A stretch of 64,000 nt of DNA from an uncultured Bacteroidota bacterium (GTDB lineage Bacteria > Bacteroidota > Bacteroidia > Bacteroidales > UBA12481), in the NCBI GenBank assembly GCA_903851365.1, contig CAINOB010000083.1, positions 58,880-122,879 of the forward strand. The letters are read 5' to 3'. Below the pieces are notes generated by a model that was not told the DNA's origin, searched no databases, and saw only the letters and a list, made by a program, of their open reading frames with translations. Each line of letters starts with the position of its first letter. The first letter of the stretch is position 1. A program made the position numbers and the translations under genes. Shown here piece by piece: positions 51,691 to 58,763 of the stretch.

Positions 51691-53011
51691 CCTAACGTCC
51701 TCAGCTCCTAACCTTCTAACCTTTAGACTCCTCGCCATTAGCCTCCTCACCTTTTTTCTGTTTGCTTTATTTTTGCCAGTAAGTGCGCAAAAGCTGCAGT
51801 TTGACAAAGCGGAATATGCCGCGCGCCGGGCGAAAATGATGGAGAAATTTCCCGATGGGCTGATCATCATTCAGGGGGCTGCATCGCTCCCCGGGTATTA
51901 TTCCTTTATGCAGAACAACAATTTCCTGTATCTGTCGGGGGTGGAAACCGAGAATGCCTTTATGGTGATTGATGGGGTGAAAAGGGAATCGATATTGTTT
52001 GCCAGTCAGACTCCGGATGCCGGCTTTAACAAAGTTTTCAGGCCGAATGAGTTGAAGGCATACCTGACCAGCAGGCTGAACGAAGTCAAGACGGTTTATA
52101 CCTGTCTGACTCCCGAGGAGCTGGCCAGAGAGTGCTCAGGCGAGAAGGCCGGAACGCTGAATTTCACCATGGTAAAGAATGAATGGGATGGCAGGCCAAC
52201 GCGTGAAAAGCAGTTTGCCGACAACCTGAAAACCAAATTTCCGGGGGTAACGGTTAAAGATTGTTCGGCCTATATCCATGAGTTGCGAACGATCAAGTCG
52301 CCCGCCGAGATTGCCCTGATGCGCACGGCAGGCAAATTAGCCGTGCAGGCGCACATCGACCTGATGAAAGCCTGTAAGCCGGGGATTACCGAGCAGGAGC
52401 TGGCCGCACTGTTTGAATATTCATGCAAAAAAAGGGGAGCCGGAGAATTGGCTTATTACACGATTATCTGTACCGATGAAAATCATTCTGATCTTCATCA
52501 CCACGGATATGAGCGGACGCTGGCCAATGGCGATTTCCTGGTGGTGGATGCCGGTCCGGATGTGCACAATTACGATATCGACATTACCGTTTCGTTCCCG
52601 GCGAATGGCAAATTTACACCCCGCCAGCGCGAGATTTATGAAGCATGCAATGCCGTTCATGAGGCTTGCATGAAAACATACCGTCCCGGACTGACCGCCG
52701 AGCAATGCGATAAGGAGGTTCGTGAGATCCTGATTAAAAAGGGATTTAATCCCGATTCGGAGCTGATGAAGCAGTTTGGCGGCGGTTTCGGACATTATGT
52801 GGGTCTGGCTGTGCACGATGTGGGTGGCGGACCCTCGGTACTGAAGCCGGGCATGGTTTTCGCCAATGAGCCGCTGGCTGTTTTCGCCAAAGAAAAGCTG
52901 GGGGTACGGATCGAGGATACTGTGGTAATTACCGAAACCGGATGCGAGAACCTGACGGCGGGGTTGCCACGAACGGTGGAGGAAATTGAGAGATTAATGA
53001 AGGAAAAATGA
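51572..53011 (+). CDS. Xaa-Pro aminopeptidase (M24B), exported, repeat-derived N-terminus
   Basis: A 479-residue frame. Residues of about 70-220 are the creatinase-like N domain (KMMEKFPDGLIIIQGAASLP), and 245-479 the M24 pitta-bread domain: VVDAGPDVHNYDIDITVSFP near 323-342, GGGFGHYVGLAVHDVGG near 408-424 and NEPLAVF, RIEDTVVIT near the end. These carry the five metal ligands (Asp, Asp, His, Glu, Glu). It removes N-terminal residues before proline. The first 45 residues are encoded by a dispersed repeat, then a hydrophobic signal-like core (about 48-70) ends VSAQ. The only ATG is inside the repeat; an ATT at the signal start is a speculative alternative. Confidence 0.88.
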   Translation: MRFELRILNSEITDSRQPRSHYRRSVVIPAKAQPEAGTSSLTSSAPNLLTFRLLAISLLTFFLFALFLPVSAQKLQFDKAEYAARRAKMMEKFPDGLIIIQGAASLPGYYSFMQNNNFLYLSGVETENAFMVIDGVKRESILFASQTPDAGFNKVFRPNELKAYLTSRLNEVKTVYTCLTPEELARECSGEKAGTLNFTMVKNEWDGRPTREKQFADNLKTKFPGVTVKDCSAYIHELRTIKSPAEIALMRTAGKLAVQAHIDLMKACKPGITEQELAALFEYSCKKRGAGELAYYTIICTDENHSDLHHHGYERTLANGDFLVVDAGPDVHNYDIDITVSFPANGKFTPRQREIYEACNAVHEACMKTYRPGLTAEQCDKEVREILIKKGFNPDSELMKQFGGGFGHYVGLAVHDVGGGPSVLKPGMVFANEPLAVFAKEKLGVRIEDTVVITETGCENLTAGLPRTVEEIERLMKEK

Positions 53012-53018
53012 AGTAAGA

Positions 53019-53828
53019 ATGATGAGATTCGAATTTAGAATTCCGAATTCCGAAGGAGGAGATTCAAGGCAGCATACAAGTAATCGTGCGCGAAGAGTTG
53101 TCATCCCCGCGAAGCCTGTCCCCGCGGAGGCGGGGAGCGGGGCCCCGTCCCTAACATCCTTTACCATTAAGCTCCTTACCATTTGTCTTCTGGTTTTACC
53201 GTTGGATGCGCAGGCGCAGGAAACCTTCACCGATGCTCGCGACGGGCATCAGTACAAGGCGGTGGTGATTGGCAAGCAGACGTGGATGGCGGAAAACCTG
53301 GCTTTTCTGCCCCAGGTGGATAAGGTGTATACCGGTCTGTTTGAGGAGGAGTGTCACTATGTTTATGGATATGATGGCGTTAATGCCGATGAGGCACGCA
53401 AGCGGGCAGAGTTTGAAAAATACGGAGTGCTGTACAATTGGGTGGCGGCAAGATCGGCTTGCCCATCGGGCTGGCACCTGCCCACTGACCGGGAATGGCT
53501 GGAGCTCGAAAAATTCATTGGGATAGCTGATAATGAAATAGTTCATCGCGACTGGAGAACCTCAGGAGAGGCGGGCACAAAACTAAAATCCGCTTCAGGT
53601 TGGAAGCTGGGCAATGGAACCGATGCTTACGGATTTAAGGCGTTGCCAGGCGGTTGTCGCGGATACGAAGGTTTCCAGAGCGATGGCTATGCCGGCTATT
53701 TCTGGACTGCCTCCACGATTGACGGCGATAATGGCTGGCGCCGCGGAATTTGCTCTGATAGTCCGGGGATTGCCCGGCAGGAAGACCGGAGGTATTTTGG
53801 GTGCTCGGTGCGGTGTGTAAAAAATTGA
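53019..53828 (+). CDS. exported FISUMP-domain protein, repeat-derived N-terminus
   Basis: A 269-residue frame. Residues of about 65-269 are a FISUMP domain: FTDARDGHQYKAVVIGKQTW, AENLAFLP, YGVLYNWVAARSACPSGWHL, PTDREWLELEKFIG, GCSVRCVKN. This domain is found in Bacteroidota and Fibrobacter surface proteins, probably for adhesion or binding. The first 46 or so residues (MMRFEFRIPNSEGGDSRQ and on) come from the dispersed repeat also seen before the M24 gene. Then IKLLTICLLVLPLDAQAQ is a signal peptide whose expected ATG is ATT. It starts 7 bp after the M24 stop. Confidence 0.85.
   Translation: MMRFEFRIPNSEGGDSRQHTSNRARRVVIPAKPVPAEAGSGAPSLTSFTIKLLTICLLVLPLDAQAQETFTDARDGHQYKAVVIGKQTWMAENLAFLPQVDKVYTGLFEEECHYVYGYDGVNADEARKRAEFEKYGVLYNWVAARSACPSGWHLPTDREWLELEKFIGIADNEIVHRDWRTSGEAGTKLKSASGWKLGNGTDAYGFKALPGGCRGYEGFQSDGYAGYFWTASTIDGDNGWRRGICSDSPGIARQEDRRYFGCSVRCVKN
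53021..53150 (+). repeat. second copy of the composite dispersed repeat
   Basis: GATGAGATTCGAATTTAGAA, then TTCCGAATTCCGAA and GATTCAAGGCAGC (53021-53073), followed by CGAAGAGTTGTCATCCCCGC (from 53091) with an expanded GC-rich palindromic part. It aligns with 51571-51690 in the same reading frame. Confidence 0.75.
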
Positions 53829-53845
53829 ATTTTGAAGTAAGATAG

Positions 53846-53883
53846 TTGAGATTCGAATGAAGAATTCTGAATTGGAATCTAAT
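53846..53883 (+). repeat. partial third copy of the GAGATTCGAAT repeat
   Basis: TTGAGATTCGAATGAAGAAT then TCTGAATTGGAATC lies 20 bp before the GH172-type gene, without the palindromic second part. Confidence 0.55.
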
Positions 53884-53902
53884 CATATATAATTTATTCA
53901 CA

Positions 53903-55516
53903 ATGAAACGTTTCCTTCCCCTTTTGTTAACAATCACCCTGATACTCTTGGGCACCTCCTGTCAACAGCGGTCCGACAGTGTGGTCGGCGGCGCGATATT
54001 GTCTGATCTGATCAGGCCAATCGATGGCCGCAGCATGCGGGCAACATCAACCAAGACTGATTCGCTCGGAAAGCCGATCTCGCACAATGCCGATAATTCC
54101 AGAGTGCTGCCAGGTAAAAGCAAGGTGGTGCTGGATGTAAAAGGTCCGGGTGTGCTCACTCACATGTGGTATACGTTTCTCGGACCGGGCAAGCATCCTT
54201 GGGCCATCAACGGCTCAGCCACCCATCAGGAGATGCTTATCCGGATATTTTATGATGGCCATGAAAAACCAGATATTGAGGTACCATTCGGCGATTTCTT
54301 TGCCAACTGCTTTGGCAAACGATCCGAAGTAATCAGTCTGCCAATCATTGTGGAAGATGCCGACTCCTATAATTCTTTCTGGCCAATGCCTTTTCAGAAG
54401 TCGATCAGGATTGAAATCGTAAATCAAAGTAAAGAGAAGAATATCAATCTTTTATATTATAATATCGATTGGATAAAGAAAGATAAGCTGCCGGCTGAAA
54501 CTCCCTATTTCTATGCATTTTACCGGCAGGAGTACCCGGCAAAACCGGGCAGCGATTATATGATCCTCGATACAAAAGGCAAGGGGCATTATGTGGGAAC
54601 CGTAATGGCGGTGCGTACCCGAAGTCCATCGTGGTTCGGAGAGGGTGACGAGAAAATTTATATCGATGGTGAAGCTGATGCATCGATTTGGGGAACAGGC
54701 ACCGAGGATTATTTTTTATCGGCCTGGGGATTAAAAAGCGGGGTGAATACGCCTTATTTTGGCACCGTTTATTTTGATCAATGGGGAATTGTGGGCGGAC
54801 ATACGTCGGCTTTCCGCTGGCATATACCCGATCCCATCGTTTTCAATACCGGCATTAAAGTCACGATTGAGCATTACGGATGGATATCGCCGGATGAGAA
54901 TATTGAGCGGCGCTCGCACAGCTGGAACGAGCGGGAAGATGATGTTTCTTCGGTAGCCTACTGGTACCAGACCGGCACACCCACCTGCTTGCGTGAAACT
55001 CCGACGGCCGAGGAACGGATATTGCCGAATCTTGATGTCATTGTTCCGGCAAAGGATATTGTTGCGAAAAAGTCGTTTAAAGGAGGCAACTGTTCAGTGC
55101 AGGAAGATCTGGAGTTTTATATGCAGGGACAGCTGCTGTTCTCGCCGGCTAACGATCAGGCATCGATCGATATCCCGTTTACCATAACCGAAAAGAAACC
55201 AACCCGGCTGTTGCTGGCGGTAACAAAAGCGCCTGATTACGGTATCTGGCAAGCCTATCTGAATGGAATCAAAATCGGCAGTCCGTTCAATGGCTACGAT
55301 GCCACCGTGCGCGATTGGGAGCACCATTTACTGGATTTCTGGCCCGAACCGGGAAATTACACCCTGCAGCTGAGATATGTCGGCAAAGACCAGCGCTCGA
55401 CCGGCAAAATACTGGGGATTGAATCGGTGAGGTTGCGTGAACGTCGGCCTCGGGTAACCGGGTTTGCCTTCAACAAGGATCAGGACTGGAAAAAGAATCC
55501 GATTTTGTACGAATAG
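53903..55516 (+). CDS. DUF2961 (GH172-type) glycoside hydrolase lipoprotein
   Basis: A 537-residue lipoprotein (lipobox LGTSC, Cys19). GPGVLTHMWYTFLGPGKHPW near 76-95 and IWGTGTEDYFLSAWGLKSG near 262-280 are core DUF2961 motifs; the glutamate of GTED is a likely catalytic residue. This family has been made GH172, with members acting on alpha-D-fructofuranosides or D-arabinofuranosides. The C-terminal 130 residues form a second beta domain (SIDIPFTITEKKPTRLLLAV). It follows two repeat-headed genes on the same strand. The exact substrate is unknown. Confidence 0.88.
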   Translation: MKRFLPLLLTITLILLGTSCQQRSDSVVGGAILSDLIRPIDGRSMRATSTKTDSLGKPISHNADNSRVLPGKSKVVLDVKGPGVLTHMWYTFLGPGKHPWAINGSATHQEMLIRIFYDGHEKPDIEVPFGDFFANCFGKRSEVISLPIIVEDADSYNSFWPMPFQKSIRIEIVNQSKEKNINLLYYNIDWIKKDKLPAETPYFYAFYRQEYPAKPGSDYMILDTKGKGHYVGTVMAVRTRSPSWFGEGDEKIYIDGEADASIWGTGTEDYFLSAWGLKSGVNTPYFGTVYFDQWGIVGGHTSAFRWHIPDPIVFNTGIKVTIEHYGWISPDENIERRSHSWNEREDDVSSVAYWYQTGTPTCLRETPTAEERILPNLDVIVPAKDIVAKKSFKGGNCSVQEDLEFYMQGQLLFSPANDQASIDIPFTITEKKPTRLLLAVTKAPDYGIWQAYLNGIKIGSPFNGYDATVRDWEHHLLDFWPEPGNYTLQLRYVGKDQRSTGKILGIESVRLRERRPRVTGFAFNKDQDWKKNPILYE

Positions 55517-55524
55517 ACTAAGCT

Positions 55525-56487
55525 TTATCTGGATAACCGTATTCTGTAATTGGTTTGATTTTTCTCTCCGGATTTTTCGAAGAAATTCAGATCAACACCT
55601 TTTCTGATGTCCCTGCTTGCTGTTGCGCTGGAGATATCCTTAAAGATATTCATATAATCTTTTCTCGAAAATTCATCTTTTGTTATAGAAACAAAGTATT
55701 CAATACGATCAATATCAGTGAGAATCCGGCTATTGAAATTCAATAATTCAATCAAGGAATCTTCAATAACCTGAAGCATATATTCGATAAATGCAGTCGA
55801 ATTTCCGGCATTATCGCTGGCCGACAAGGCCCGGTAGTATTCGTCCTGCGTTTTGATAATCATGGCCTCCACCGGCAAAAATTCAAAAACGGGGTTCGCT
55901 TTTCGGAGGGTAATTGTCTGCCAAAGCCTGCCCATCCTGCCATTTCCATCGAGAAAAGGATGGATGAATTCCATTTCATAATGGAAAACACAACTCTTGA
56001 CGAGTGGTAGTTCATCGTCGCGCTTTAAATAAGTGAAGAGGTCGTTCATCAGGTACGGAACATTCTCAGCCGGCGGCGCCACATGGGCCACCTCCGGACC
56101 CTGATAGATCCCCACACCCTGGTTCCGGTATTTTCCCGGATTATCTATCAATCTGTTTAGCAGCAATTTATGGGCTTTCAAGAATGATTTTGATGAAAAC
56201 GGATCAAAAACAGAGAGGTCGTCATAAACCTTTAAGGCGTTAATGACTTCCTGAATATCTTTCTTCGGCCCCAGGACTCTCTTATTATCGATGATTGCCG
56301 TTACCTGTTCCTGCGTGAGGGTGTTTCCTTCAATCTTTAAAGAGGAATGTATGGTCCTGATCTTATTCTGCTTCCGCAATTGAGGTTCCGGCCGGCTCAG
56401 ATAGTTAGCATTCACCTCGCCGATCTTCTCGGAAATGGAGGAAACTCTCTTTAAAATCAACGAGGTGATACTATATGGTGGGGTCAT
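55525..56487 (-). CDS. Fic-domain protein
   Basis: A protein of 320 residues from the ATG ending at 56487, or 328 from the ATG ending at 56511. HPFLDGNGRMGR near 182-193 is the full Fic motif HxFx(D/E)GNGRxxR, so AMP transfer or a related nucleotide transfer is expected. Upstream, SSLKIEGN near 48-55 matches the inhibitory (S/T)xxxE(G/N) motif at the N-terminus, which would make it a self-inhibited class II Fic protein. Residues of about 240-320 look like a winged-helix end. I prefer the second ATG because GATACTAT repeats then lie in the upstream region. Confidence 0.88.
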   Translation of the reverse strand: MTPPYSITSLILKRVSSISEKIGEVNANYLSRPEPQLRKQNKIRTIHSSLKIEGNTLTQEQVTAIIDNKRVLGPKKDIQEVINALKVYDDLSVFDPFSSKSFLKAHKLLLNRLIDNPGKYRNQGVGIYQGPEVAHVAPPAENVPYLMNDLFTYLKRDDELPLVKSCVFHYEMEFIHPFLDGNGRMGRLWQTITLRKANPVFEFLPVEAMIIKTQDEYYRALSASDNAGNSTAFIEYMLQVIEDSLIELLNFNSRILTDIDRIEYFVSITKDEFSRKDYMNIFKDISSATASRDIRKGVDLNFFEKSGEKNQTNYRIRLSR

Positions 56488-56509
56488 GATACTATCATTT
56501 GATACTATC
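56467..56509. promoter_or_regulatory. three GATACTAT direct repeats at the Fic gene start
   Basis: GATACTAT occurs at 56467-56474, 56488-56495 and 56501-56508; the last two extend to GATACTATC. Two lie directly upstream of the favoured start and one just inside. They may be an operator bound by a regulator or by the Fic protein's own C-terminal winged helix. Confidence 0.4.
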
Positions 56510-56555
56510 AAAGATAGCGCATTAAAATTGGTTAGGCAATTAATCGGAGTAAATT

Positions 56556-56590
56556 AGGGCAGAGGGCAGAGGGCAGAGGGCAGAAAGCCT
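56556..56590 (+). repeat. GGGCAGA heptad array, four perfect units
   Basis: GGGCAGA repeats four times at 56557-56584, preceded by TTA and followed by AAGCCTGCCCT, whose GCCCT can pair back with AGGGC. It lies between the Fic gene start and the helicase stop. Confidence 0.75.
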
Positions 56591-56612
56591 GCCCTATGGA
56601 AGCATTCCAATA

Positions 56613-57887
56613 TCAGTACCTGGCCTTCTTAATTATTCCAATCGCCGATGCCGGCCTTGATTCGGGCTGCCGCGATTCCGGGCGCCTGGTTTCAGGTCTG
56701 CGGGATTCGGGTCGACGGAATTGCTGTTTAGGGGGTTTCACGGCGTTGTGGTCCATCAGCGGGAACGGATGATTATCGTTGACCGGAATCCTGATCTGGA
56801 TCAGTTTTTCGATATCCTTAAGCAAAGGCTTTTCCGTGGCATCGCAGAAGGTATAAGCCGTTCCGCTTGCCCCTGCCCTGCCCGTACGACCAATTCGGTG
56901 CACATAGGTTTCAGGAACCTCCGGTAGTTCAAAATTGATTACATATTCCATGTCGTCCACGTCGATTCCGCGTGCGGCAATATCGGTGGCAACAAGAACC
57001 CTGGTGCTTTTATCTTTAAAATTCGCAAGCGCTTTCTGACGGGCATTCTGGCCTTTATTCCCGTGAATGGCTTCGGCCTTGATATCGTAACGCAGAAGCA
57101 CTTTGACTACTTTGTCGGCCCCGTGCTTGGTGCGGGTGAAAACCAGTGCTGTTCTGATATTCTTATCCTGCAGGATATCTACCAGCAGTGCATTTTTATT
57201 GCCTTTATCAACGAAATAAACTGACTGCTGAACGGTATCAACCGTGGTTGCCGACGGGGTTACCATCACTTTTGACGGATTGTGCAGAATAGTTGCTGCC
57301 AGCTTGATAATCTCGGGCGCCATGGTGGCGGAGAAAAAGAGCGACTGCCTTTTAACCGGCAATGCGGCAAGCAGCTTTTTGACATCGTGAATGAAGCCCA
57401 TATCAAGCATACGATCCGCTTCGTCCAATACAAATATCTCGATATCTTTCAGTGATATATATCCCTGATTCATCAGGTCGAGCAAGCGGCCCGGTGTGGC
57501 GATCAGAACATCAACCCCGCGCTGCAGAATGGTGGTTTGCGGGCCCTGGGCCACTCCTCCGAAAACTACGGTGGAGTTTAAGCCTGTATATTTTCCATAA
57601 GCTTTAAAGCTTTCGTCGATCTGAATAGCGAGCTCACGGGTTGGAGTCACGATAAGACTCCTGATTTTTCTCCGCTTCTCGTTTGAATGGCCTGCGCTGA
57701 GGAGCTGCAGGATAGGAACCGCAAAAGCGGCGGTTTTCCCGGTGCCGGTCTGCGCACATCCGAGTAAATCGGTTCCCTGTAATACGATTGGTATTGCCTG
57801 TTCCTGAACCGGAGTAGGGTTAGTATAACCTTCCTCTTCCAATGCCCGGAGAATAGGATCAATAATGTTTAATGAATGAAATTCCAT
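56613..57887 (-). CDS. rhlE: DEAD-box RNA helicase, RhlE type
   Basis: A 424-residue helicase. The Q motif is PTPVQEQAIP near 20-29, motif I AQTGTGKT near 41-48, motif Ia PTRELA, motif II VLDEADRM near 152-159, motif III FSATM near 183-187, and motif VI HRIGRTGRAG near 330-339. After residue 385 there is a basic tail with PESRRPETRRPESR repeats, typical of RNA contact. RhlE proteins act in ribosome assembly and RNA turnover. The gene is alone; the cold-linked regulation known for some relatives is not visible here. Confidence 0.95.
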   Translation of the reverse strand: MEFHSLNIIDPILRALEEEGYTNPTPVQEQAIPIVLQGTDLLGCAQTGTGKTAAFAVPILQLLSAGHSNEKRRKIRSLIVTPTRELAIQIDESFKAYGKYTGLNSTVVFGGVAQGPQTTILQRGVDVLIATPGRLLDLMNQGYISLKDIEIFVLDEADRMLDMGFIHDVKKLLAALPVKRQSLFFSATMAPEIIKLAATILHNPSKVMVTPSATTVDTVQQSVYFVDKGNKNALLVDILQDKNIRTALVFTRTKHGADKVVKVLLRYDIKAEAIHGNKGQNARQKALANFKDKSTRVLVATDIAARGIDVDDMEYVINFELPEVPETYVHRIGRTGRAGASGTAYTFCDATEKPLLKDIEKLIQIRIPVNDNHPFPLMDHNAVKPPKQQFRRPESRRPETRRPESRQPESRPASAIGIIKKARY

Positions 57888-57955
57888 GAAAAAATATTAG
57901 TAAAAAATAAAAATGTGTAACAAGTGAGAATAAGAAAAGATGTGACAGTCTGATT

Positions 57956-58705
57956 TCAGCGATCCTCTTCATCAAGAAGCTTAGTGGTCCTCTTGATAAA
58001 TTTTAAAAATAAATAAATAACGCCGCTGAAAATGGTTGCATAAAATAGCCAGTTAAGGCTGAGTATTTTATCGCCATTAATTAAATTCTGGAGGCATTGA
58101 AAAATAAAAAACACTAAGAAAATGGCAAAAAAACCATTTTTTTCTTTTTTCAATATTTTTTTCCAGCTAAAAGTCAATTTCGGAGCCTGATGATTTTTAA
58201 ATGACGGAATAAATGCAGGAGTTCTTTTTGCCCAATCCAGATAAATATTTCCGAATTTTTTAATTAAAAAACTCTCTTCCGCATACATGATCCGTTCATA
58301 ATATACCCAGTAGAGAAAAATAAACGAAACAATAAACCATACATTTTCGGTGAGGAGGGCAACACCCAGCCACATGAAGAAATTACCCAGATAAAGCGGA
58401 TGCCTCACCGTCGAATAAATTCCGGTGGTATTCAACTCATCGGCAAGCTGACCGTCGGTATTCCTGCCTGAGGTATTTTTCGGCGTATGGCCCACCGCAT
58501 AAACACGAATTCCCAGACCAGCAATACTGATAAAAAGGGCGAAAAACCTATATATTTCCTTGATTTCGGGATCCTGAAAGCCAGTCTTTTGCAGCAGGGT
58601 TTGAACCAGTGCCCCAAGGCCGGCAATTAAAAAGACAAGCGGTAGTATCCCTCTGTATTTAAAAAGAAAATTGCCCTGATTCTCAAACTCTTCGCGTAAT
58701 GCCAT
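57956..58705 (-). CDS. membrane methyltransferase of the isoprenylcysteine/phospholipid type
   Basis: A 249-residue protein with about five to six hydrophobic segments. GIYSTVRHPLYLGNFFMWLG near 93-112 is the RHPxY signature shared by isoprenylcysteine carboxyl methyltransferases and phospholipid N-methyltransferases, and YAEESFLIKKFGNIYLDW near 139-156 is the conserved C-terminal EE region. It uses SAM at the membrane; the acceptor is unknown. A near-perfect promoter lies upstream. It is followed by RhlE after 68 bp. Confidence 0.85.
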   Translation of the reverse strand: MALREEFENQGNFLFKYRGILPLVFLIAGLGALVQTLLQKTGFQDPEIKEIYRFFALFISIAGLGIRVYAVGHTPKNTSGRNTDGQLADELNTTGIYSTVRHPLYLGNFFMWLGVALLTENVWFIVSFIFLYWVYYERIMYAEESFLIKKFGNIYLDWAKRTPAFIPSFKNHQAPKLTFSWKKILKKEKNGFFAIFLVFFIFQCLQNLINGDKILSLNWLFYATIFSGVIYLFLKFIKRTTKLLDEEDR

Positions 58706-58722
58706 CGACCCTTAATAAGCTG

Positions 58723-58754
58723 CAAAGATAGACTATCTCCGAGGAATAAGCAAA
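58723..58754 (-). promoter_or_regulatory. canonical promoter of the membrane methyltransferase gene
   Basis: On the minus strand TTTG (58751-58754), 20 nt, TATCTTTG (58723-58730), 17 bp ahead of the start codon. Confidence 0.65.
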
Positions 58755-58763
58755 TGGGCTTCT

